Assembly: GCA_964629475.1 (NCBI GenBank)
Contig: CAZVQW010000001.1
Location: forward strand, 1 to 64,000
Direction: 5' to 3'
DNA from: SMWD01 sp964629475
GTDB lineage: Bacteria > Pseudomonadota > Gammaproteobacteria > Steroidobacterales > GCA-2729495
DNA: 64,000 bases
The notes beneath the pieces were generated by a model that was not told the DNA's origin, ran no database searches, and saw nothing but the letters and a program-made list of their open reading frames with translations. The position numbers and the translations under genes were made by a program. Positions 9,101 through 15,477 of this stretch are shown piece by piece (positions within the stretch are counted from its first letter, which is position 1; every line of letters begins with the position of its first letter).

Positions 9101-9278
9101 AGGCGTCGAGTTGGCTTTGTTCTCTGGATCGTGTGCGGACTTGTTCGACGAGTCGTTCGGCCGTCGATTCGATATGGTGCCTGGCGGCGGGGCTTAACTT
9201 CAGTGCTGACAGTAATTCTTCAACAACTGCTGATTCGTTGGCCAGCTTGTGAGCTACGATTTCCTGGCGCAGATTCAT
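6165..9278 (-). CDS. putA: Bifunctional proline dehydrogenase/P5C dehydrogenase
   Basis: PutA oxidises proline to pyrroline-5-carboxylate with FAD and channels it to an aldehyde dehydrogenase domain that forms glutamate. The proline dehydrogenase barrel spans about residues 150-480, with RLVKGAYWDTEIKHAQ near 345 and YLVRRLLENGANSSFV near 460. The P5C dehydrogenase domain covers 570-1030, with SPWNFPLAIF, VVFTGSTATAK, the ETGG glutamate and the catalytic cysteine in SAGQRCSALR (about 826). The protein is about 1037 residues and lacks the N-terminal ribbon-helix-helix of E. coli PutA (1320 aa), so it cannot repress its own gene. Of two close ATGs, the one at 9278 has AGAGGA at good spacing. 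It is the last step of the adjacent arginine route. Confidence 0.95.
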   Translation of the reverse strand: MNLRQEIVAHKLANESAVVEELLSALKLSPAARHHIESTAERLVEQVRTRSREQSQLDAFMEEFGLSNEEGVALMCLAEALLRVPDTATADALIEEIILSGDWSEHLWQSSSLLVNASTWGLLLTGQIINVDESGAGSIAGQLKDAISRLGKPVIRGAMYQAMRILGNEFVLGITIDEALAHGRKIYGPESVFSCDMLGEGARTEQAAEHYLESYLQAIDTVSASNSVQNVVTGSGVSIKLSALHPRFEYSQHQRVIGELGERLEALARSAASHNIGMTIDTEEADRLDMTLELFEQLARNPDLKGWEGLGIAVQAYGKRAKHVLEWLAELARETGRRFSVRLVKGAYWDTEIKHAQESGLEDFSVFTRKASTDLSYLVCAETLLANREQLYSQFATHNAHTIASVMNIAGDFRGFEFQRLHGMGELLYKVATESYQDFPQVRIYAPVGGHEDLLAYLVRRLLENGANSSFVNRVMDAQIPAREVVRDPVRTVQDSKPFRHPAIPVPANLFREERRNSDGLDLTCGQTVAGLAQKIAGHQAIPYECGPIVSRHESTGIPVTIRSPVNTNHIVGKVTTATADDVDHAAKQAHLAQCEWDQRGGEARANILEQLANLFAEHQSRLMAMLCSEAGKSLPDGLAEVREAIDFCRYYAGQARLHFADATPLPGPTGELNELGLHGRGTFVCISPWNFPLAIFTGQITAALAAGNAVLAKPAEQTPLIAHETVKLMHSAGVPAEILHLLPGDGKVVGPMLTSHPLISGVVFTGSTATAKTIHRSLADRPGPIVPLIAETGGQNVMFVDSTALLEQVTDDVIQSAFISAGQRCSALRVLYLQEEIADKAIDMICGAMDQLSVGDPVKLSIDLGPIIDEPARQALADHLATISADAWLSHNIKLDESCCNGTFFAPTLVGIQSISQLEQEAFGPILHVIRYQASELDRLIIEAQSTGYGLTLGIHTRIKGTAETIARCSAVGNVYVNRNMVGAVVGVQPFGGQRLSGTGPKAGGPHYLFAFSTEKTISTNMMASGGNAELLRSIS

Positions 9279-9336
9279 TATCATTCCTCTTGAGTCAACA
9301 GAGTGTCAGACAAAATATCGAAGTCCGCCGCATCTT

Positions 9337-10257
9337 CTACAGTATGCTCCTTCCAAAGGCGCTTTGAATCAGTGTGACGGCGCGTTCGGCAGAAATGTTT
9401 GCCTGGTCGAGAAAAGGGTTCAGTTCGACGACCTCCATTGAGATCATGCGCCCGGAGTCCGCGCAGTTTTCCAGCAACTGATGTGCCTCACGGAAACTGA
9501 CGCCACCTGGAACAAGGGTGCCGGATCCCGGTATGACCGATGGATCACAGCCGTCAACATCGAAACTGATATGAAACCCCTTCGTTCCTGAATTGACGAT
9601 TTTCAGTGTTTCACGACAGACATGCGTCATACCAAGCTCATCGATGTCACGCATGGTGAATACCGTCACGCCCGAGTCACGAATAATGTTGCGCTCGTGG
9701 TCATCTATTTCACGAATGCCTATCAGCACGACATTTTCGGGCTTGACTACAGGGCCCGGCTCCAGAATGTTAACCAGATCCGGGTCGCCGCGACCCAGCA
9801 GGTGGGCCAGAGGCATGCCATGGATATTGCCGCTTGGTGACGTATCGGGCAGATTCATATCGCCATGCGCATCGAACCAGATCAGGCCAATTTCCGCATT
9901 CTTTTTTCGAAAATGAGCCGCGACCCCGGAAACAGTTCCCATGGCAATCGAGTGATCACCGCCGATTACCAGCGGAATCTGACCGACATCAATGGCACTG
10001 CGGGTTGCCATAGCGAGATTCGTGCAGACTTCCAGGATTTCGCCTTTGAAGCGGCTATTTCGACTTTCGGCCTGGCGTGTCTCCATCGCAGGTACCGGGA
10101 TGTCGCTCTCAAGAGCAACTTCGTAACCGAGTTTTTCGATTGCGGTGCTCAGGCCGGCAATACGAAGCGCCGAAGGACCGGCATCCGTGCCCCGGCGTGA
10201 CGCGCCGAGATCGAGCGGTACTCCAATGATGTGCACAGGTTTCTTTGGATATTGCAT
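9337..10257 (-). CDS. rocF: Arginase
   Basis: A ureohydrolase of 306 residues that hydrolyses L-arginine to ornithine and urea with a dinuclear manganese centre. Metal-binding motifs are intact: GGDHSIAMG, WFDAHGDMN and SFDVDGCDPS. The N-terminal HIIGVPLDLGASRRGTDAGP and the C-terminal SMEVVELNPFLD are typical of true arginases as opposed to agmatinases or formiminoglutamases. It lies between ornithine cyclodeaminase (23 bp upstream) and putA (58 bp downstream), which fits arginine rather than agmatine as substrate. The GGATCG stretch before the ATG is a plausible ribosome-binding site. No urease genes are seen in the window. Confidence 0.93.
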   Translation of the reverse strand: MQYPKKPVHIIGVPLDLGASRRGTDAGPSALRIAGLSTAIEKLGYEVALESDIPVPAMETRQAESRNSRFKGEILEVCTNLAMATRSAIDVGQIPLVIGGDHSIAMGTVSGVAAHFRKKNAEIGLIWFDAHGDMNLPDTSPSGNIHGMPLAHLLGRGDPDLVNILEPGPVVKPENVVLIGIREIDDHERNIIRDSGVTVFTMRDIDELGMTHVCRETLKIVNSGTKGFHISFDVDGCDPSVIPGSGTLVPGGVSFREAHQLLENCADSGRMISMEVVELNPFLDQANISAERAVTLIQSAFGRSIL

Positions 10258-10280
10258 CGGGCGATCCTGCGAACGACCGA

Positions 10281-11345
10281 CTAGGCGGCGTTTATCGAGC
10301 GGGTTTCCCGGATGGGATTGAGTGCAAGCGCAAACAGGTCTTTCGGATCACTCAATTCGGGTATCAATGCGATCGTTTCACCTTCGTTCAACTCCTCTGC
10401 GAGTTGGTTCACATAGCGTAGTGCAGAGAAGTCTTCGAGCGCGAATCCAACCGAATCGAAAACGGTAATCTGTTCATCGCTGTCCCGACCCTGATACTTA
10501 CTGTGGTGCTCGTCCAGCAGTGCCCGCCAGAGCTCGCATACCGGAGATTCGTCCGGCAATTGCTGGATATCACCTTCAATGCGGGTCTGCGGTTCGTACT
10601 CGACGAAAATCCTCGCATCACGCAGAACATCGACATGTAGTTCGGTTTTGCCCGGACAGTCGCCGCCGATCGCATTGATATGCATACCGGGTTCAACCAT
10701 GTCAGGCGTCAGAATCGTGGCCCGGTTTTTGTCTGCCGTGGCAGTGGTGACGATATCGGCACCGTGTGTCGCCTTGCTGGGTGAATCGACCGCTGATATG
10801 CGTAACCGCGGGAATTGGACAAGATGCCGTTTGAGCTTGTTCATCGCGCCTGTGTCGATATCGAATATCTGTAGTTCTTCGATGCCCAGCAGGCAATGAA
10901 AGGCGATCGCCTGAAATTCACTTTGCGCTCCACAGCCGATCATGGCCATGACCCTGGAATCAGGTCTTGCCAGTGCGTCGGCCGCAACTACCGATGTCGC
11001 CGCTGTGCGAAAGGCGGTCGTTAATGTCAGTTCGGAAAGTAAAATCGGGTAGCCCGTCTGCACATCAGCCAGGGCACCGAAGGCCATGACGGTTGGCAGG
11101 TCTTTTTTCGTGTTGGCGGGGTGGCCGTTCACATACTTGAAAGCATAGCGATCGGCATCGGCAATGGGCATGAGCTCGATAACACCAATCTCGCTGTGGC
11201 TCGCCGATCGGGCGCACTTGTCGAAGGCTTCCCAGCGGCGAAGATCCTCGCTTATCGCTGCGGCAAGCCCATGGAAGAACGTTTCGAGTCCGACCTGGGT
11301 TACCAGTCGGGAAATAGTGTGTACATCAAGAAACCGGGTCATCAT
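10281..11345 (-). CDS. Ornithine cyclodeaminase
   Basis: A member of the OCD/mu-crystallin family, 354 residues, NAD-dependent, converting L-ornithine to L-proline and ammonia. Visible features are RYAFKYVNGHPANTKKDLPT, the TTAFRTAATSVVAADALARP substrate region, the Rossmann motif MAMIGCGAQSEFQAIAFH around residue 145 and EYEPQTRIEGDIQQL, which marks true ornithine cyclodeaminase rather than alanine dehydrogenase. It is the first gene of a leftward transcript with arginase and putA, and is divergent from the Lrp-type regulator. The context gives the complete path arginine to ornithine to proline to glutamate. Confidence 0.92.
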   Translation of the reverse strand: MMTRFLDVHTISRLVTQVGLETFFHGLAAAISEDLRRWEAFDKCARSASHSEIGVIELMPIADADRYAFKYVNGHPANTKKDLPTVMAFGALADVQTGYPILLSELTLTTAFRTAATSVVAADALARPDSRVMAMIGCGAQSEFQAIAFHCLLGIEELQIFDIDTGAMNKLKRHLVQFPRLRISAVDSPSKATHGADIVTTATADKNRATILTPDMVEPGMHINAIGGDCPGKTELHVDVLRDARIFVEYEPQTRIEGDIQQLPDESPVCELWRALLDEHHSKYQGRDSDEQITVFDSVGFALEDFSALRYVNQLAEELNEGETIALIPELSDPKDLFALALNPIRETRSINAA

Positions 11346-11490
11346 AGTGCCTCAGCCGTATGAATGAGCAGAATGAATAGTCTGATAGACACGAAAGTCA
11401 AGTACAAGCGAACAAAAAGCATCAAAATGTACATAATAAACACAAAACGCTATCATTCAGTGTCGTAATGGTTAATTTCGGGGTACATCG
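11346..11490. promoter_or_regulatory. Divergent promoter region between ornithine cyclodeaminase and lrp-type regulator
   Basis: These 145 bp are clearly AT-rich compared with the neighbouring genes and carry several A-tracts (AACAAAAAGCATCAAAATG, ATAATAAACACAAAACG). They separate two divergent genes, so both promoters and probably binding sites of the Lrp/AsnC protein lie here. A-tract-rich bendable DNA is what Lrp family proteins prefer. I cannot assign exact -10 and -35 boxes with confidence. Confidence 0.45.
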
Positions 11491-11919
11491 ATGTTCAAGC
11501 TTGACGGGACTGATCAGGAACTGCTGGCAATATTGCGTTCGAATGCGCGCACGTCAATCGTAGACCTCGCAAAACAACTCGGGGTATCACGGGCTACGGT
11601 CCAGAATCGGATGAGGCGTCTAGAAAAGGAACGCGTCATCCTGGGGTATACGGTATCGCTAAGGCCTGAAGTGGAAATCTATCCGGTTCGTGCTCATATG
11701 AGCATTAAGGCGGACAGCAAGAAGGAGGCGAGCATCATCACAGCCTTGCGTGGAAATCCGCATGTCACGAAGATCTACCATACGAACGGTCGATGGGACC
11801 TGGTGGCTGAAATGAGAACGGACACGCTGTCATCGTTCAATAGCATTGTCGGTGCGATCCGGCTTATCGATGGCGTAACCGCGACGGAGACCAACCTGCT
11901 GCTCGACAGCTATGAATAA
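11491..11919 (+). CDS. Lrp/AsnC family transcriptional regulator
   Basis: A 142-residue feast/famine regulator. The N-terminal helix-turn-helix (LDGTDQELLAILRSNARTSI then LAKQLGVSRATVQNRMRRLE) is followed by the hinge ERVILGYTVSL and the effector-binding RAM domain with its HMSIKADS strand and GRWDLVAEMRTDTL. Length is standard. It is divergent from the arginase/ornithine cyclodeaminase/putA transcript. Since this PutA lacks its own DNA-binding domain, the regulator is the best local candidate for controlling arginine and proline use (inference). GGGG lies eleven bases before the ATG. A palindrome just downstream may end its transcript. Confidence 0.92.
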   Translation: MFKLDGTDQELLAILRSNARTSIVDLAKQLGVSRATVQNRMRRLEKERVILGYTVSLRPEVEIYPVRAHMSIKADSKKEASIITALRGNPHVTKIYHTNGRWDLVAEMRTDTLSSFNSIVGAIRLIDGVTATETNLLLDSYE

Positions 11920-11941
11920 CCGGTCGTTGAAAAGGTGCCTG

Positions 11942-11990
11942 AAAAGGTGCCGGGTTTATTTAATCTCGATAAATAAACCCGGTACCTTTT
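11942..11990. repeat. Intergenic palindrome, GGTACCGGGTTTATTT family, copy 1
   Basis: Two 21 bp arms (11942-11962 and 11970-11990) form an inverted repeat with one mismatch and a 7-base loop. Core sequence is AAAAGGTGCCGGGTTTATTT. An extra partial copy of AAAAGGTGCC precedes it at 11930. The same core recurs at 31816-31920 after ihfB. The element directly follows the Lrp-type gene, and its T-rich right flank could let it act as a terminator. The form resembles REP sequences mobilised by RAYT transposases, but no such transposase gene is present in this window. Confidence 0.75.
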
Positions 11991-12078
11991 TCGTACTTTT
12001 TTAACTTAAGGTAAATTTCTAGATATTTTATCCAACTCTTTGATATTCTTAGCACCTGAAGATCATTCAGGTGAAAGT

Positions 12079-12501
12079 ATGGATCGTGTTGATCTGCTCA
12101 TTTTTCTGGGAATAAGCGGCGTGATGTTGACCGGTATCACCCATGCCGCCCCGCAGTGGCATACAGATCAGGCCGCCTTCAACGCGGCCCTGCCGGGCGT
12201 GTCCACCACCGTTGATTTTGACAGTGCCACCGCAGATGCTCTGATTCCATCCGGCGGTAGCGTGGATGGCATTACTTTCAGTTATGCGTTGGACGGTACG
12301 AGCCTGAAAGTGTCTGCCGCAACCGGCAATAGCTATAGCACGACTTCGGGAGGCCAGTTTCTGGGCAGCGATGATGCGGATATATTGCAGGACGGGGATA
12401 CGTTCACCCTTTCATTTTCACCTGGCAGCGCCATCGGGCTTTTCTTTATTTCAAATGACGTGCTTGAAGACAATGATATCTCGCTAAGCGCCGGGGGGTG
12501 A
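12079..12501 (+). CDS. Secreted beta-sandwich protein, 5' part of a frameshifted gene
   Basis: This frame begins at an ATG preceded by GGTGAAAG and encodes a signal peptide (LLIFLGISGVMLTGITHA, cleavage likely at HAAP). A domain of about 115 residues follows, rich in Ser, Gly, Asp and Thr, of the kind seen in PEP-CTERM-like secreted proteins (AFNAALPGVSTTVDFDS, IPSGGSVDGITFSY). It hits a TGA directly after a run of six G (12493-12498). Adding one G would join it to the frame that continues at 12498 with no loss of coherence, so the two pieces are almost certainly one gene split by an indel. I do not recognise the N-terminal domain family. Confidence 0.6.
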   Translation: MDRVDLLIFLGISGVMLTGITHAAPQWHTDQAAFNAALPGVSTTVDFDSATADALIPSGGSVDGITFSYALDGTSLKVSAATGNSYSTTSGGQFLGSDDADILQDGDTFTLSFSPGSAIGLFFISNDVLEDNDISLSAGG

Positions 12502-13106
12502 CGGCGCACCTGGTAGCAGCTGATATGCAGGGTTCTCCATTAAGCGACGGTTCGTCAGTGTATTTTCTTGGCATTACTGATGAAGCAAGCACTTTCACGA
12601 CTGCCACTATCTCTACCCAGGGGGCCGGCGAGTTTCTGTTTAACGTAGATGACATCGTCACGGCTCAGGCATCTGATGGTGATGGCGATGGAGTGCCGGA
12701 TGCCGGGGATAATTGCCCCCTGGTTGGCAATACAGATCAGGCCGATGCAGACGGCGATGGGATCGGCAATGCTTGCGATCCTGATTATGTGTCGCTGGCA
12801 ATTGATATTACCTATGCGCCTGAAAGCGGGATCCGGAATACTTTTTATTGGTGGGGTGGGTTAACAGCCTTGGGCGGCCAACCTCCCTATACCTACTCTC
12901 TTGTCGGTGGCTGGATACCGTGGCCGATGACGCTCAACCCTCAGACGGGTGTCATTATGGGTATTCCCGCGAATGCTGTGACGGCATATTTCACGGTGCA
13001 GGTGACGGATGCGAATTCGGAAACGGCAACGCTGCAATCGCAAATTACCGTGAAAGCAGCTGAGTATGTTTGCGGCTCTTCCTGCCATAGTGCAGCGCGC
13101 TTTTAG
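12498..13106 (+). CDS. TSP3-repeat and Ig-like secreted protein, 3' part of a frameshifted gene
   Basis: This frame continues the preceding secreted protein after the G6 tract. It holds the end of the beta-sandwich (SVYFLGITDEASTFTTATI), then a thrombospondin type 3 calcium-binding stretch (DGDGDGVPDAGDNCP and ADADGDGIGNACD), then a putative Ig domain of the He_PIG type (GQPPYTYSLVGG, LNPQTGVIMGIP, YFTVQVTDA). The C-terminus is short and contains two cysteines. There is no own start context: the apparent GTG at 12498 lies inside the G tract. The whole protein would be exported and calcium-stabilised. It precedes the triple-pilin-domain gene by about 100 bp and may work with it (inference). 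Confidence 0.6.
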   Translation: MTAHLVAADMQGSPLSDGSSVYFLGITDEASTFTTATISTQGAGEFLFNVDDIVTAQASDGDGDGVPDAGDNCPLVGNTDQADADGDGIGNACDPDYVSLAIDITYAPESGIRNTFYWWGGLTALGGQPPYTYSLVGGWIPWPMTLNPQTGVIMGIPANAVTAYFTVQVTDANSETATLQSQITVKAAEYVCGSSCHSAARF

Positions 13107-13202
13107 GAGTTTGCCTTGAATCAATTTTATTTTGGTAATTTAAGCAGCCGCGAGTGGTCGGTGTTAAGCAGTTATGCGACCTTTATCTGCTCACAGGAGC
13201 CT

Positions 13203-14657
13203 ATGATCATGAACACTCTACGGGCCTTATTTCATCGTTGCATAGTCGCCGGGGTAATAATTTCTGCTGCAGTGATATTGCTGGCGCAGCCTGTCAACGC
13301 ACAACGGCCGTCAATTGCGGACTTACAGACGTCAATTGCCGATTTGCAGGCACAGATGGATGGCTTGCAGGGTCCGCTTGACACGCCAGAGGCGCAGGTA
13401 AGAACTGCTCTCGATATTCTGCCCGTGTTTCAGGAGGCTGTGGCCAGATCTTTTCATAAAAAAGGGGAGGCGCCTGCCAATCGAACCGAGGCCGGTCTCA
13501 CGTCGATGTCTACCGACACTAATACGACTTTTATTACTTCGGTCAACATTCAGAATGGAACGATTATTGTCACGTTTGGCAATTACGCCGACGCTTCGAT
13601 CACGGGGCAGACGCTAACGTTTACGCCATATGAGTCATCGGACCTGACCGTCGTCTGGCGTTGTGGCGCTGACCCGGTAACGCCGGGCACTGCATTGCTG
13701 GGTACTGCGGGTGGTGGAACCACTGCGTTTTATACGGCTCCGACGATTCCCCCGTCGACATATCCTGACCCGTGCATTCTTACATCGCAGCCAGGAAGCC
13801 AGGCCGACGTGGTTCGGGCACAGGTAAGAACTACCCTCGATATTCTGCCTGTATTTCAGGAGGCTGTAGCCAGATCTTTCAAGTGGAGTGGGGAGGCGCC
13901 TGCTAGTCGAACCGAGGCCGGTCTGACGGCGGCGGCTACCGACACTCAGACGAACTATATTAGTTCGGTCGGTATTCAGAATGGAACGATCATTGTTACT
14001 TATGGCAATGAGGCAAATCTTTCGATCGCGGGCCATTTTCTAACGTTTACTCCATATGAGTCAGTGGACCAGACCATCGTCTGGCGTTGCGGTAATGATC
14101 CGGCGCCGGCAAATGCTTCGTTGCTGGGTACGTCGGGTGGAGGAACCACGGCATCTTACGTGGCCCCGACGATTCTGTGGTCTCAGCAACCGGATCCGTG
14201 CATCCTCAGATTGCAGCCCGGTAGCCAGGATGACGTGATTCAGGCGCAGGTCCTCGAGCCGTTTGACGTGGTAGAAACCATACAGGATGCGGTCGAGGTT
14301 GCTGGCGCGACACTTGGTTCGTCAAACCAGCCGATACCTCCCATCAACAGGACCGAGGCAGGATTGACGGCTTTCGGTACCGATACTGTTGGCTTGTATT
14401 TTTACAGTGTGGATGTATATAACGGCACCATTGTCATCACGTATGGCAACCAGGCCAGCTTGCGAATTTCCGGCGAAACACTGAGCCTGACTCCGTACGA
14501 GTCTGCTGATGGCACTATCGTCTGGCGATGCGGACTGGCGCCTTATCCGGCTGGAACTGTGCTGATGGGTACATCTGCCGGTAGTGTCGTAGCTAGCTAT
14601 GTTGCACCGTCTCCGGGAATGTTGGCGAAGTACCTGCCGCCCAACTGCCGATTCTGA
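13203..14657 (+). CDS. Secreted protein with three tandem type IV pilin head domains
   Basis: The ATG at 13203 is preceded by CAGGAG at good spacing; the frame is open upstream to 13116 but without a better start. The protein begins with a Sec-type signal peptide (IVAGVIISAAVILLAQ, cleavage near NAQ), followed by a short heptad-like segment (IADLQTSIADLQAQMDGLQ). Then come three repeats of 142 residues. Each has NRTEAGLT or SRTEAGLT, a strand like GTIIVTYGN, LTFTPYES, VVWRCG or IVWRCG, and a second cysteine (DPCIL, or PPNCRF in the last). These are signatures of the globular C-terminal head of type IV pilins (Pilin, PF00114) with its disulfide loop; the last repeat ends in KYLPPNCR as in PilA. 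The hydrophobic pilin helix and class III leader are absent, so it should not assemble into a normal pilus. Role unknown. Confidence 0.75.
   Translation: MIMNTLRALFHRCIVAGVIISAAVILLAQPVNAQRPSIADLQTSIADLQAQMDGLQGPLDTPEAQVRTALDILPVFQEAVARSFHKKGEAPANRTEAGLTSMSTDTNTTFITSVNIQNGTIIVTFGNYADASITGQTLTFTPYESSDLTVVWRCGADPVTPGTALLGTAGGGTTAFYTAPTIPPSTYPDPCILTSQPGSQADVVRAQVRTTLDILPVFQEAVARSFKWSGEAPASRTEAGLTAAATDTQTNYISSVGIQNGTIIVTYGNEANLSIAGHFLTFTPYESVDQTIVWRCGNDPAPANASLLGTSGGGTTASYVAPTILWSQQPDPCILRLQPGSQDDVIQAQVLEPFDVVETIQDAVEVAGATLGSSNQPIPPINRTEAGLTAFGTDTVGLYFYSVDVYNGTIVITYGNQASLRISGETLSLTPYESADGTIVWRCGLAPYPAGTVLMGTSAGSVVASYVAPSPGMLAKYLPPNCRF
13395..14657 (+). repeat. Three in-frame repeats with a 426 bp period
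   Basis: The start of the repeat (CAGGTAAGAACT...) occurs at 13395 and 13821, and its diverged form at 14247, giving a period of exactly 426 bp (142 codons). The first two units are still very similar at DNA level over their first 60 bases, while the third has diverged strongly. This points to an older duplication followed by a more recent one within the pilin-head gene. Confidence 0.8.
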
Positions 14658-14718
14658 TTGGTGTATGAGTAGGTTCGCCTGAAAATATCGTTTAAAAGTG
14701 CTGTTCCAAAGCTATTGA

Positions 14719-15477
14719 TTATTGTGCGTCTAGACTCTGTCCGGTTACGTCGCGGCTGTCAGGACCCATCAGGTAGAGGTATGGCGCCATGATCGCTTCC
14801 GGCGGGAGCAGGGTCTCGGGGTCTTCGTCCGGGTAGGCTTCGGCTCGCATCGCAGTGCGGGTACGGCCCGGATTAATGCAGTTTGCGCGGATCGTCGTGT
14901 CGTCGAGTTCGTCGGCTAGTACCTGGGATAATCCCTCGGTACCAAATTTTGAGACTGCATACGCGCCCCAGTTTGCGCGGCCCTGGCGGCCCACACCGCT
15001 GGACGTGAAGATGACTGATGCATCGTCACTGGCGCGGAGTAGCGGCAGCAGGGTTTGTGTCATGACGAATGGCGCGGTCAGGTTGATATGCATGACCTCG
15101 TTCCAGCTCGCGACGTCATAGTGTTCGATTGGCGAACGGGGACCGAGGATGCCGGCGTTGTGCACGATGCCGTCGAGACGGCCAAACTCGTCGCGAATAC
15201 GGTTGGCCAGTTGCAAGTATGCTGGACTGTCTGCCTTGGCGAGATCCAGTTGCACAATCGATGGTCGCGGATGCCCATCGGCCACGATTTCATCGTATAG
15301 CGTTTCCAGTTTCTTCAACGTGCGGCCGAGCAGGCCGACCGTTGCGCCGTGTGCAGCAAATGCTTTCGCCACGGCCCGCCCGATGCCGGCACCGGCACCG
15401 GTGACGAGCACGACGCGGTTGTCGAGGAGTGTACTGTCAGGTTGATATGTTAATGGATAATTATCATTCATTATCAA
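14719..15477 (-). CDS. yciK: YciK-type short-chain dehydrogenase/reductase
   Basis: A 252-residue NAD(P)-dependent SDR. The cofactor motif is VTGAGAGIGRAVAKAFA near residue 25. HNAGILGPRSPIEHYD supplies the NAG motif, TSSGVGRQGRANWG the active-site serine region, and YAVSKFG the catalytic Tyr and Lys. LYLMGPDSRDVTGQSLDAQ at the C-terminus is characteristic of the YciK group, which is found beside ubiG and mupP in Pseudomonas. Substrate unknown. Its ATG overlaps the rmuC stop by four bases, so the two are coupled, and it ends the leftward mtaD-ubiG-mupP-rmuC-yciK cluster. Confidence 0.88.
   Translation of the reverse strand: MIMNDNYPLTYQPDSTLLDNRVVLVTGAGAGIGRAVAKAFAAHGATVGLLGRTLKKLETLYDEIVADGHPRPSIVQLDLAKADSPAYLQLANRIRDEFGRLDGIVHNAGILGPRSPIEHYDVASWNEVMHINLTAPFVMTQTLLPLLRASDDASVIFTSSGVGRQGRANWGAYAVSKFGTEGLSQVLADELDDTTIRANCINPGRTRTAMRAEAYPDEDPETLLPPEAIMAPYLYLMGPDSRDVTGQSLDAQ

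Noticed and set aside
13064..13100. Possible c-type haem site (CGSSCH) at the end of the TSP3/Ig protein
   Set aside because: The spacing is CX3CH rather than CXXCH and it occurs once in a short tail; there is no other cytochrome feature.
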